A stretch of DNA of 64,000 nt, from positions 280,704,343-280,768,342 of the forward strand of contig NC_090989.1 in NCBI RefSeq assembly GCF_041146395.1. The letters are read 5' to 3'. The translations under genes and the position numbers were made by a program. The DNA comes from Eulemur rufifrons (taxonomy: Eukaryota; Chordata; Mammalia; Primates; Lemuridae). The notes below the pieces were generated by a model. That model was not told the origin of the DNA. It searched no databases and worked only from the letters and a program-made list of their open reading frames with translations. Positions 1 through 15,793 of this stretch are shown here, piece after piece; the first letter of the stretch is position 1; each line of letters opens with the position of its first letter.

Positions 1-2086
1 ACACTTCCCAAATGAAGGTAACAATACCAATATCTCCAACCTAATTTCCTCATTACTGAGGTTTTTTAGTTTCTTAAGGCCTTTAGGTATCTCAATACCA
101 TTTTATCCACTTTTCATCTACCCTTGGTTTATTTTAGCTGACACATTCTTCCTCTTTGTTGGCAGCCTATTAACTCCCTTCCTGACATATGCTTTGGCTT
201 CCGCTTCTTACTGTGTCCATTAGTAAATATATTACTCTAGTCCCCAAAATGTCAAGTACCCAGCTATCCTCAAAAATCCATCCCAGTGCACAGTAGCCCT
301 CCCTTGTTTAAACCAGAGCTTCCCACCTGCAGGCACTCCGTCTGCTCCCCTCAGGCACCTAACACAAAAACCCCATTAACTCTTCCAGTGCTGTCAGTTT
401 CATCATTTATCACTTTGTTATGAATACGAAAAAACAAAAAACCAAGGAAATTCCCATAGAGACCTCAAATTTCTAAAATATTCTCTATTTCATTCATGAA
501 CCTTCCTCAAAAAGTCTCACAAAAATCCAGCGGGGGATTTCCTCATCTCTTACGTAAAGAACAGTAACAAGTGACAAGATAGCTCCCTTATGTATTTTGC
601 AGATTCTTAGTGAATCTGAAACAGAGATCAGAATGTCATTGTAATATATAATATGTATGCATGTATGTATACACACATGCACACACACATACCACCACAC
701 GAGCAGATAAACGCTTCCTGACAATAAACCCGCTTATACCAACAGTGGGATATCTGACTTACGAGAGCTGGTGTCACAGGTGCCCCAGCGCCCTTTGGTT
801 GGAGGTGCCTGTGATCCTCTTCCTCTTGGCTCCACAGAATCCCTAATATAATGTTTTCGCTTTGGCTGTATAGTTGCTTTTGTAAGCATATTAACTCCTA
901 ATACTTTCATGCTGCCCTTTACCCTGTTTATATGCAGTAATCCTGAAATATAACTAGAGACCACTAGGTGTGAACCATGAAAGATGACTAAAGAATGGCA
1001 GGTCTAAAATCTAGCCTGGAAAGATAGCTGAGCAGCAGAAAATAAACCAGACAAACAAAACTTTAGAGGGAACAGGTCTACTTTTCATGTTAAAGAAGCA
1101 TTATCTCTCTGGGAGTTTTTATTGGATGCAAAAGCTTGTACATAAGATTGCAAAAGTCCATCTATTTTCACAGTCTCTCTCCCCAACCCACCAAAGGACA
1201 GGGAAATGCTTAAGCTGCAAAATATGGTTGTACATCGAATTCTGCAAAGCCACAGCAGGACAACAGGACTGCCTTTTTCTCAGCTCCTATATCCAGTTGA
1301 TTTGAATTAATATCCACGTTTGAATCTCTGGCCTAGGAATGTGCCATTGTTCTAACCAAGTTTCACTATGTAAAATCTATTTTTGATTAGGAAACTGTTA
1401 TTACTTATTATTACAAAAATATTTTTAAAATATTTTGAAAAACTTATCTGGAGTAACCATTAAGTAACTATATATTTTAGAGACTGTATTACCTACATCT
1501 AAAGCTAAATAAAGATTATAAGCATCATGATTTCTCATCTCTTTTTAGGTCAGTCTATTTCCATCCTACACCAGATCATAAACTATTTCTTTTAATTAAA
1601 TTTCCCATTCTAAAAATAAAAGATGCTGCAACTTACAGCAACATTACTATAGGGCAGAAAGATGTACAGAGGGTTGGTTTGTTTTGTCTTGTTTTCAATG
1701 AGTCAGAGTCAAAATTTAGAGATAATGTTCTAAAAAGTGCAAAATGACCACAGTTGTCTGAAGCCATAAGTCACAAACATCTTTGAATAAGATCCAGACC
1801 ACTTTCATGTTCAACAGAAAGACTGAATTTAAACTTTAGAATTTCTTTGACAAACCCTTAGGAATCTCCCCAAATAAATCCAAAGAGGCCTAAGTCTGTA
1901 CTGCTTACATATGACTTCACTTCTTGGTAATCCTTAACATACTCCATTCTCAATGTCCTTGTGGAAGTAAAACTATACTGCCTAAAAGGTCAGTTTCTAA
2001 ATAAAGAAAACAAATTTTAGAAACTAAACTGCAGCCCAATACTTTAACATCCTAACAGTTTAAAGATAAAAATACTGCAATCCATT
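1..2086. other. Intron 6, no recognised element
   Basis: AT-rich intronic sequence without a recognisable gene or repeat family, apart from a short TG/CA run (about 650-705). No FNBP1 exon is visible on the minus strand. Short open frames here have no family features. Confidence 0.5.
650..705. repeat. Imperfect TATG/CA microsatellite
   Basis: Alternating atgtatgc and acacac runs, impure. It explains the Thr/His-rich short open frames across it. Confidence 0.7.
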
Positions 2087-2088
2087 TA

Positions 2089-3152
2089 TTAGGTTATTAA
2101 GTATAAAATGTCTGATTTTGTTAAGTCCTAAGTTTGACAGTTGGTATCTCTGAGCAATTTTTGTGAAATTTTGTGAGACCATGGTCAAGTAAAAACTTCG
2201 TGTTATTTTCGAATATGAGTTCTGTCGTGGAACCAATGCAGTGCAGATAGCTCAAAATATCAACAAAGTGTTTGGGAAGGATGTGGCTAATGAACACACA
2301 GTACATCGATGGTTTGAGAAGTTCTGTTCTAGTGATTTTAATCTTGAAAATAAGCCACGCGAGCAACCTGACTCCAAGGTAGATAATGATAAGCTGAAAG
2401 CTGCAGTGGAAGTAAATCATCTCAACCTACGTGTGCAACCTATGCATGAATTAGCAGCAAGGTTTGACGTTACTATTCCAACAATATTGGACCATGTGAA
2501 ACAAATCTGCAAGGTAAAGAAGCTGGATAGATGGGTACCACATGAATTAAACGAGCATCAGAGGAGAAATCGTTTCAAAGCTTGCCTTTCTTTGCTGTCA
2601 CAATATAAAGGTGAACCATTTCTACACTGTATTGTTATGTGTCATGAAAAATGGATTCTTTTTGACAATTGCAAGTGTTCACCACAATGGCTGGATAAAG
2701 ATAAAGTGCCAAAACCCAGTCCAAAACTGAATATTCATCAAAAAAAGCTAGTGGTGTCTGTTTAGTGGGCCAGCACTGTTATTATCCACTACAGCTTCAT
2801 GTAACCTGGTCAGTCAATTACAGAGGATGTCTACTGCAACCAGTTAGATGAAATGATGAGGATGCTTATAATTAAGCAGCTGAGACTGGTCAATAGAGAC
2901 AGGCCAAGCCTCTTGCAAGACAACGTTCCACCACATGTGGCACAAATAATGCTACTCAAACCATAGAAACTGGACTTGGAAACTCTCTGTTACCCACCGT
3001 GTTCATCAGACCTTGCACCAGCTGACTAGCACTTCTTCCAGACTTAGAACCACTTCTTGCAAAGAAAAATATTCAATTTTCGACAAGCCGTGGAAAATGC
3101 CTTTGATGATATAATAAACTACACTTTTGATTTGAAATATTTAATGACCTAC
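2089..3152 (+). pseudogene. Mariner DNA transposon with decayed transposase
   Basis: The left end ttaggttattaagtat is mirrored by atatttaatgacctac at the right end, and the element sits between TA dinucleotides at 2087-2088 and 3153-3154, the mariner target duplication. One frame from about 2193 to 3110 encodes a mariner transposase: a helix-turn-helix N-terminus (AVQIAQNINKVFG), the linker motif WVPHEL, and the catalytic region. The first catalytic Asp is replaced by His (codon 2643-2645 in VMCHEKW). The second (2919-2921) and third (3024-3026) Asp remain in frame with 34 residues between them. In-frame stops at 2763, 2802, 2964, 3027 and 3045 and the lost Asp show it is inactive. The protein resembles the SETMAR/Hsmar1 (cecropia) type, though I cannot assign the subfamily. 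Confidence 0.88.
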
Positions 3153-3154
3153 TA

Positions 3155-4425
3155 GCTAAATTTAGATTATTAGCATGGCCAAAGTATATAGCTATTTTTG
3201 GCTTAATTCCATATTACTTTTTCCTTAATATTTCAAAATATTAAAGAGAATAACATTGCTGGCTGAAAATTGACTGTCATAGACAGCAAATATACAGTAT
3301 ACTAAGACACTTTCACATGGGGAACATGGTAGGTTTGCTTCCTAAGTTATACCCTTGCATCTTTTTTCATGGCTTTTGACCTTCTAACAAAATGAGTAAA
3401 TATGGACTAGTTCCATTTATATATCAACTGAATAAATAAAATAATGAGATTTATTAATTTTTTGAACATGGCCTTGGACTTCTCAGAATTTTATATATTG
3501 ATATTCCTTAAACAGTAAACTATTTAATGCAGCAGTGTCCAGAACTTTTAAAAAAGTCACTTTTCCTTTGTTAAAGGATATAACACATTATAAATACCCA
3601 TCTTTTATTATGAAAAGCTTGGGGAGAGCAATGAGGGATATTTTACAGTTATTACTGGTCGCCTAAACAACAGTGAATGTTCTCTGGAACAGCTGCACTT
3701 TCAATATTGTATTTCATTATTATCATAAGAAGAGACCAATTGTATATTAGGCTGGATGGAAAAGGGGGTTCAATCTAGATTTTATTCATTTTCATCTAAA
3801 AATGTGCTATTTTGCACCACAGATAGGATGCCCGAATTGTTATCCAATAATCAGCAACCTGCAGCCACTCTCCTTAGCTGGCAGATGGGCCTGGCCACCA
3901 CCCACAGGCTGGAGCCACAGCACGAATCCAGCACAGCACTCGACTGCACGTCCTCACTCCTCTTCAAACTACCTGACTTCACACTGCAGATAAAATTAAA
4001 CTCATTAATGCAACAAACTGGGTTATCTGGCTGCCTTTCCCCATCTTTTGTCCTTTTCTCTCCTGATTACAAAAATCTGTTTGCTGTAAATAATTCAAAC
4101 TTACAGAACTGTATGGTTTAAAAAGTAAAGGTTCCTGCACATTCTACTTCCTGAAAATGAGAGGATCCTGACTTTTGGAGGTGGCCAGATAAATGAGAAG
4201 AAAGCACAGTATTTTTGTAGCATATAAGTGAGGTAGAGGGTGCTGGACATTATTACCTATTTTCTATGTATTTTTGTTTATTTGTTTGTTTTACTTTCCC
4301 TCCTCTACTCTGAAGGAATATTTTCTAGGTATTTTTGAGATCAGAAAAACAGCAACCTGTTGGGAATCCCTGAAAACCCTAATTGGTATATTAGATTTCT
4401 ACAGGATCTGTTAATGGTTAGGAGT
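3155..4425. other. Intron 6, no recognised element
   Basis: AT-rich sequence with one GC-richer patch (about 3830-3990) that gives a 121-codon open frame (3756-4121) with no family motif and no splice context. I see no gene. Confidence 0.4.
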
Positions 4426-4785
4426 AAAATTAATTTTACCCTAGCCTTTGACCCGGCAATTCTATTTCTAAGAATTTATCCTAATGAAATAATCACAAAA
4501 GATATCCATCACAGTATTGTTTATAATAGCTATTAGTTTGAAATAATAATTTGAAACAAATGATTGGTTAAATATTACATCATACCCTCGAAGGACTAAT
4601 GTATAGCCAATGTAAAGGAATATTTAATGATAAGGGGAAGTAAAAGCTATATGAAATTTTAAAAAATTTTTACAGTTTTCAAAACAGTATTTATGGCCTA
4701 ACCCCATTATTGTAAAAACAAACATCAATAATGGTCACTCCTGAAAAGAGTGAGTAAGGAATATTTTCTTTTACCAAAACTATTA
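4426..4785 (+). repeat. L1 3' end fragment (old L1M type)
   Basis: Reads like the L1 3' region in sense: a 'gacccggcaattctatttct' motif, then 'cagtattgtttataatagc' and a worn 3' UTR. Heavily diverged, no coding capacity. Confidence 0.6.
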
Positions 4786-6126
4786 GTAAAAGAGACATTT
4801 TCTATTGCTGAATCCCAGAAATGGTGAAAGACTGAAGACGTATGGCTTGCCTTTGAGGTCCAGTTGAAAAGAAAAGCTCTGAAAAGCTAATGGAGTGGGA
4901 CGGACACTAACAAAGGAAGAGATGAAAAAGCTCTTTGTCCAGAGCAATGTTGTTACACGATAAATGGCATTGTTTAAATTTCCCAGCACATTGGAGCATC
5001 TAGAATACATTTTCAAGTTCGAGACTAAGAATGCATTTAAAAATTCCTATTCAGACAGAGTGCTGTGAGTTTTTGTTGGAGACTTCCAGGCCAGAGGCTT
5101 GCCAAAACAATGAGTCTGTCTTTGATAAATTTATAAGAGCAGCTAAAATACAAAACAGAGAAAAACTTCAAAATAAGTTAACCAAAGAAATATGTTTGAA
5201 ATATGCCAGCAATTTCCTGACTTTTTCTTTTTTTTTTTTTTTTTTAACAGTCTCATAACTTTCTAGCCCCAGTGTTGTAGGTGTCAGTGGCTGAAACAGA
5301 AGGAGAGAACGCAGAAAAGATAGCAAATGAGACCAGAATCTCAATCCTGCATGGGCCATTCACTTGCTAAACAGTTTTAAGAAAAGCCCTTCTGTTTCCC
5401 TATACCCTGGTTGCCTTACTTGAAAAGTAGAATTTGAAATATTTATTTACTCAGGGTGAGTGACAATTTCTACTAACGGAGAAGAAGCCAATGTTGATAT
5501 CGTTCATCTTGATGTTGGCAAATCGCCAAGGTAGGCCAGTGAAAACAAATTCAGTATGAGCTCAGAGCTTTTGGTAAGATATAAATCATGATTTCCAAGA
5601 CTTGGCCCCTCCTCCTCCCTGGTTTCTAATGCGTTGCCATTGGCTATAGAGCCTTTGAGTTTTTCTGTTATGGTGGGTCTGAAGCTGCTTATTCCTTTCC
5701 CTCACCCCAGAATATGACACTCATAAAGTTTCACATATGTACAGCTGAAGACAATAGCCTGGATTCTGGCTCAAAGTTAATGTCCATATGATCACCATTC
5801 TCTATTGCCATGAAGTTACTAGGAAGTACAGAAATGCCTAAAGCACTTTTGAAAGTGCAGTTCTAGAAAAGATATGTTCCTTAGTAAAGTAAAAATATTA
5901 GTCATGTTACACAACCCAAGGAAAGAAATGAAATACCATACTTCCATTTCTGAAGAAATCTGAGGTGTTTGGTGGTAGGTTAGCAGCTGTTGACCCTTAG
6001 TCTCCAAGTCACAATAGACATTTAATCAAGAATGTTTAATATTAAAATCTTACCCATGTTATTCAGTAATATGCTATCAATGAGGCCAAGATTAAGACTA
6101 CAGGCCTTTCCTCCATTTTAACCTTC
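4786..6126. other. Intron 6, no recognised element
   Basis: No gene or confident repeat. A T-rich stretch at about 5226-5246 is not followed by Alu sequence. Confidence 0.4.
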
Positions 6127-6135
6127 ATGTTAGTG

Positions 6136-6482
<347 letters not shown>

Positions 6483-6509
6483 TAATGTTAGTTTTTCTGC
6501 TTTCTTTAA

Positions 6510-7920
<1,411 letters not shown>

Positions 7921-7924
7921 AAGT

Positions 7925-9135
7925 AACACCACTTGATCTGCGGTATCACATGGCTCCAGCTGTGTAAACAGATGGTGCATAATGGCTGCCCCCTTTAGAT
8001 GGGACCTGTGCTTCCTCGTCCAGTAAGGGCCACACCTGTCCGTACTGGGTCCTGATATTGAGGCCTCGTGCTAATAGCTGTCACCTTACCCCAACCCACC
8101 AGTTTCACACATGTCTATTAACCTGCCTAATTCTGTAGGCAGGAGCCATGGCTAAGAGTAAGGAGCTCATTTAATATTAATATAATCCTACCAAGATATG
8201 GGCTTAAAGAAAAAGAAAAAAATTATTTATATAATCCAGTAGCAAAGCCATGTGGTCAAGAACACTGCACTTGGACACAAAAACGTGTTTCAGTCTGGCT
8301 GTAACATACCCAGCAGGACCACTTTAGGCTAATGATAATTTATCATTTTCCTGCCTTACCCTTTGTATCTATAAAGGGATAAGAGAATAATGTAGAGAAT
8401 TAAAAACCCTTTGGAAAATATAAAACACTTTTCCAGTGTACGATTTTCGAGGAGTAGGTTTCATCAGGGTCACGTTCATCCCATTTGGCTTTTGACATCC
8501 TTCATAAACCATTTCCATCTCACTTCTCCAGCTGGACCCTATGGAGGCCCCGTCCTGGCGGGCAGGTCAACGCCCTCAACATGTCCCCTGAGTGAGGGGC
8601 TCCCCGCCTCACCTGCTCTCCCTGCTTCATCTTTTCCATTTCCACCCATCCTTCTGTTCAAGTCTCAATCCCTCCTGCGGGCCTCTCCCAGCAGACTACA
8701 ATCCACACAGACCTTTTTCAGATGCAGACTCCATGAGCAACTCTTGAGCTCCTAGTGTTTGCTCATCGTGGGACCAGGTGATTGCATGTATGAGGGACCT
8801 CATTAATCATTTTTTAACTGCTATCGTTCTGATTATTTTCACCACACAATTAGCATGTTACGTTTGATGCTCTGTCTTATTCTCCATTGACTCATGTTTT
8901 CCTTGCCTCTCCGTCTCATCATTTTTGCTCACTGGGGCCCTCTATTATAATCCCATGGGTGCTCTGCACGCTTTGTCTAAATAATATTCTTGCTGAATGC
9001 CTAGAATGTTAACAGTAAATAGAAGTGGAAGAACTGAGGAGGGAGGAGCCAGGAGTAACCCAAGGAGAAAGACACAAACAGGCAAAATGCAGATGACAAC
9101 AGCGTCCACCAATTAACTGCAGTACAAAAATAGGG
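7925..9135. other. Intron 6, no recognised element
   Basis: Unique-looking sequence with a GC-richer block at 8500-8720 that yields a 114-codon open frame (8411-8755). The frame shows no domain, no splice context and low-complexity Ser/Pro content. It may be an old L2-type remnant. Confidence 0.35.
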
Positions 9136-9139
9136 CACC

Positions 9140-9310
9140 ACTTTACATGTATCACATACCACGGAAACCTCACAACCAGCCCCAAAGTGTAGCATTGTAC
9201 TCCTGTTTTACAGAATATGAAACAGATTCAGAGATGAAATAAATCGCCTCATCATACCATTTAGTAAGTGGTAGAAACCAGATCTGAACTCACTTCTGTG
9301 TAACATCGAG
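9140..9310 (-). repeat. MIR SINE fragment
   Basis: Antisense MIR signature: 'gtactcctgttttacagaat' followed by a gaaaccagatctgaactca end, corresponding to the MIR 'cctcatctgtaaaatggg' region. Diverged. Confidence 0.6.
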
Positions 9311-9319
9311 ATTAGGAAA

Positions 9320-12061
<2,742 letters not shown>

Positions 12062-12509
12062 TAAATTAGTGGTTACTTAGAATTCTGGTTCTTATCTTCA
12101 AAAAAATCTGCAAACTATAAAGCTTGAACTGTTGACTCTACTAAAAAAAGTCTCTTATCCATTTCTCCATGTACTACACTCCAAATCCACAAAAAATAAT
12201 CAAGAACACCTGAAAAGTTAATTGCGCAAGATGACAATGAACAATGTCCTTTGGTCCTTTGATGTCACTGGGCTTCTGAGAAACGGGGCTGCAGAGAGGC
12301 CAGGCTCTCCATACTCCTGAGCATGATCGTTATAAACATGTGACTTGGAAACTATCACATTCTGGTTGTCTAGGCCTTTTCCAATTGTACAACAATATTT
12401 TGATAGCAATGATGAAAATTTTCAAATAAATGATCACCCAAATATCAACTAAAGGCATACCAAAAGAGTTTATTGGGGTAAGATTTAAAAAAATATATAT
12501 ACATCCATG

Positions 12510-12865
12510 TTTTTTTTTCTTTTCTTTCTTTCTTTTTTTTTTTTTTTTGAGACAGAGTCTCACTCTATTGCCCTGAGTAGAATGCCATGGCATCAACCTA
12601 GCTCACAGCAACCTCAAACTCCTGGGCTTAAGTAATCCTTCTGCCTCAGCCTCCCAAGTAGCTGGGACTACAGGCATGTGCCACCGTGCCTGGTTAATTT
12701 TTTTCTATATATATTTTTAGCTGTCCAGATCATTTCTTTCTATTTTTAGTAGAGACGGGGTCTCACTCTTACTCAGGCTGGTCTCGAACTCCTCACCTCA
12801 AGTGATCCTCCCACCTCGGCCTCCCAGAGTGCTAGGATTACAGTCGTGAGCCACCACGCCTGGCC
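12510..12865 (-). mobile_element. AluL inserted in an L1 remnant
   Basis: Full dimer, minus strand, with an impure T/C tail at 12510-12548. Exact target duplication tccatgt at 12504-12510 and 12866-12872. Some substitutions relative to the neighbouring AluL copies. Confidence 0.92.
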
Positions 12866-12869
12866 TCCA

Positions 12870-13995
12870 TGTATTTTTTATACACAAAATGAAAGATTGG
12901 TATATTGGACTTCATTAAAATTGAGAACTTCTGTTCATAAAAAGAAGGCAGAACAAAAGCAAACAGTATTATACACATGCACACACACTCATATTTAGAA
13001 TATATGAAGAACATCTACAAGTCAGAAAGAAAAAAATCTATTTGAAAATGAATAAAAGATTTGGGATCTTCACAAAAGATGCTATTCAAGTGTCAGATAA
13101 TGGCATATGAAAAGATGTTCAATATCATTTTTCATGAAGGAAATACAAATGCAAATTAAAACCACCAGAACAGCACAGTTGCCCACACCTATAATCCTAG
13201 CACTCTGGGAAGCTGAGACAGGAGGATTGCTTGAGGCCAGGAGTTCAAGACCAGCCTGAGCAATATCAAGATCCTGTCTCTGTCAAAAAATAAATAAATA
13301 AATAAATAAAACCACCACAAGATTCCATTCTATGCCCATCAAAAGACTAAAATAAAAAGACTAACAGTACCAAGTGCTGGTGAGGATGAGGAGCAACTGC
13401 TGCAAAGAGCATCAATAGGTATAATCACTTTGTCAAGCTTTTCAACAGGAATTACCAAAGCTAAACATACCTATGACCCAGCAACTCCACTCATAGGTAT
13501 ATACCAAAAAAAAAAATGAGAGACCATGTCTACTGAGAGACATGTATAAGAATTTTCGTAGTAGCTTTAGTCTTAATTCCCCCAAATTGGAAAGAACTCA
13601 AATGCCCATCAACAGGAGAGTGGATAAACAAATTACAGTATATCCACACAATGGAATGCCATGTGACAATTAAAGATGGACAACACAAAACACCATTATA
13701 TGCAACAAAAATATGACTCTCTCAAACATTGAGTTAAAGAAGTCAGATACAAAACATATATTGTGTAATTTACATGAAGTACAGAAACAGGCAAAACTAA
13801 TATGCGATAGAAGTCAGAATAACAGTTACCACTGGGGCGGGGTACTCATTGGATCCTGCTGGGGCCCTAAAATGTCCCTTATCTTGGTTGGTGGTACACA
13901 ATTTCATACATACACAAAAATTCATTGAGATATCCACATAAGAGGTGGCCACTTCACTGTATATAAAATATACCTCAATAACAACCTATTTTAAA
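12870..13995 (+). repeat. L1 ORF2 end and 3' UTR, sense
   Basis: Typical L1 3' sequence: 'ttggacttcattaaaattga' (ORF2 end), 'atgcaaattaaaaccac', then 'gacccagcaactccactcat' and 'caaatgcccatcaacagg'. Frame broken. Interrupted by an Alu monomer at 13168-13307. Confidence 0.85.
13168..13307 (+). mobile_element. Alu monomer (FLAM type) inside L1
   Basis: Single-arm unit from gaacagcacagttgcccacacc to a (taaa)n tail. Exact 10-bp target duplication aaaaccacca at 13158-13167 and 13308-13317. It splits the L1 3' end. Confidence 0.9.
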
Positions 13996-14463
13996 AAGGT
14001 CCAGAAGGATACAAACCAAGGAATACGAGTAATTAAACTTAAGGAGGATGGCAAAGCATACTTTAGCTTTATCTCAGTGTTTTAAGTTTTTATTTTTACA
14101 AGAAAATCCTACATTTGACTAAGACTCACATGGTTTAAGTTTCCCACATTCCCTTGCTGTCCTTCCACTTCTCAATATTGCAAAACATACAGTGAGGTTA
14201 CCTTCCTTTCCACCTCACTTTCAGCTCAAACACCTGGGACACGAGCCAGGGGATGACCTACTCTAACACATATTGGTTAACACGTTTACAAACCCAGAGT
14301 AACTAATTCCAAACCATTTCAAGCTCACTGGAAGTCTTCAAATTTAAAACTCTATGACGGCCGCATCTTGGCAAAGGAAGAGACTGCATAGTTCCTTGAG
14401 TTTTCATTGCCAATAAAGACCATTCAATTAAGCATATTTCCTTCCTTCATGGTTCCTCTAAGG

Positions 14464-14736
14464 CTGCCGTCCCCGGTCCCGGGGCCAAGGACCTGTAGTG
14501 GTCCGAGGCTTGTTAGGGACCAGCCACAGAGCTCCACCACCCCCCACTCTCATCTCCATCCCTGTGGAAAAATTGTCTTTCATGAAACTTTGGAAAAGGG
14601 GGAGGGGCCTGCTTACAGCTGCTCCCCATCACTCGCATCACCACTTGAGCTCTGCCTACACCCTTACCCCCACCCCCGGGGAAAAATTTTCTTCCATGAA
14701 ACCAGTCCCTGGTACCAAAAAGGCTGGGGACTGCTG
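14464..14736. mobile_element. Non-autonomous hAT transposon (Zaphod-like ends)
   Basis: Ends ctgccgtccccgg and, on the other strand, cagcagtccccagcc are imperfect inverted repeats. The 8-bp target duplication ctctaagg at 14456-14463 and 14737-14744 is exact, as expected of hAT transposition. Inside, 'ggaaaaattgtctttcatga' and a near-repeat of it near the other end are family features. No transposase. The overlapping open frames on both strands are incidental. Confidence 0.78.
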
Positions 14737-14744
14737 CTCTAAGG

Positions 14745-15540
14745 AACATGGCATGCTCATACATCCAAATATGCACTCTTGCCTAGAGATAAAACTGCCA
14801 GTTTTTTCTTGTATACTCTATACATATAAACAGCACCTACTTTTAGTTAAACTGGGTGCCTCAAGGATGATACGCACCCTCTTGTAAGGGACGGGTTTAG
14901 GTGATTTGAACACAGCACTTGTGAAAAGTGTGGTTTCAATGCATACATGGGACATTTAACTTCAGAAAGAAAAGATTAGGCTCATCCCAGATCCTAAAAG
15001 ATTTAGAAAATGCACGCCTGCATGGAGTTCATATCAGCTGTATTGTCAAGTGCCAAACACAGTTGAGAAAGGTCCACCCTGCAGCTACATGTCTTTGTAA
15101 GTGTAGGCTTATCATTCCAGGGCCAGTGTGCCTGGCTGCCAGAAAAAGGAGGCTGAGCCATGTCAAACGCAATTAGATAATTCAATCATTTTCAGAAACT
15201 AGGGGGAAAGACATTGATGTTAGATTCAAGGACTGTCAGAAATCATGGTGGGAAATGACAGTAAGCAATGATAAGAACTGAAACATTGCCTCCATTTATC
15301 TTGATACAGACACGGCTTCACAGGCAATAAAGCAGAACACTGATAGAACAAACTACTGGATGTTTTGGGAAATTGTAGTTTCAAGTCACATTTGAAATGA
15401 AGTAACTTAAGAATTTCAATGTTTAGACACTGCTCTATCAGCTTCAATGTTTGTAATGCCAAAATTGAGTAGCTTATCATATCCTTGGGAAGGAGGTATG
15501 TAGTACTTTCATAAAAAGTACAAAATGATGCTCTCGGTAT
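14745..15540. other. Intron 6, no recognised element
   Basis: No gene or confident repeat seen. Short open frames here lack family features. Confidence 0.4.
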
Positions 15541-15562
15541 AAGAAAAAAAACACCAGTGCTC

Positions 15563-15613
<51 letters not shown>

Positions 15614-15793
15614 GGCCCCTGCGCAAGGATGATACGCAAATTCGTGAAGCGTTCCATATTTTTGACTCGGGAAAGGGGGGGGTGGGGAAAAAAAATATGA
15701 AACTTGTTTTTAACAAAAAAAAAAAAAAAAAGTAAAAGTTTATAAAAACATTACAGAAAAAAAAAAAAAGAAAAAAAGAAAAAAAAACACCAG
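15541..15793 (+). mobile_element. Chimeric retrogene: U6 snRNA plus unknown 3' sequence
   Basis: The unit between the duplications is U6 (15557-15663), then gactcgggaaagggggggg, an A/T-rich part including aaacttgtttttaac, and a poly(A) broken by gtttataaaaacattacag. It is bounded by the L1-style target duplication AAG-A8-CACCAG (15541-15557) and AAG-A9-CACCAG (15776-15793); the final G of the left copy is also the first base of U6. The upstream TAT/AAGAAA fits the L1 endonuclease preference. Such U6 fusions are known to form when L1 reverse transcriptase switches template. The donor of the 3' part is not one I recognise; it could be an mRNA 3' end. Confidence 0.8.
15557..15663 (+). pseudogene. 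RNU6 pseudogene: U6 snRNA retro-pseudogene, full length
   Basis: All 107 nt of U6 are present, from gtgctcgcttcggcagcaca to gttccatattttt, including the ACAGAG box. The only difference I see from the standard sequence is C77 to T (position 15633, gatgatacgc). There is no proximal sequence element upstream and no proper Pol III TATA spacing, and the copy lies within an L1-type target duplication, so it is a retrocopy rather than an expressed locus. The RNA is followed directly by an unrelated A-rich 3' segment (see the next entry). Confidence 0.95.

Noticed and set aside
2241..2765. Mariner frame as a domesticated host gene
   Set aside because: First catalytic Asp lost, several in-frame stops downstream, no upstream exon joined to it; no sign of selection visible.
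8411..8755. 114-codon plus-strand open frame
   Set aside because: Pro/Ser-rich, no splice sites or family motif, inside an intron on the opposite strand.
15557..15663. Functional U6 gene
   Set aside because: No upstream promoter elements at proper spacing, and it lies inside a retrotransposition target duplication.
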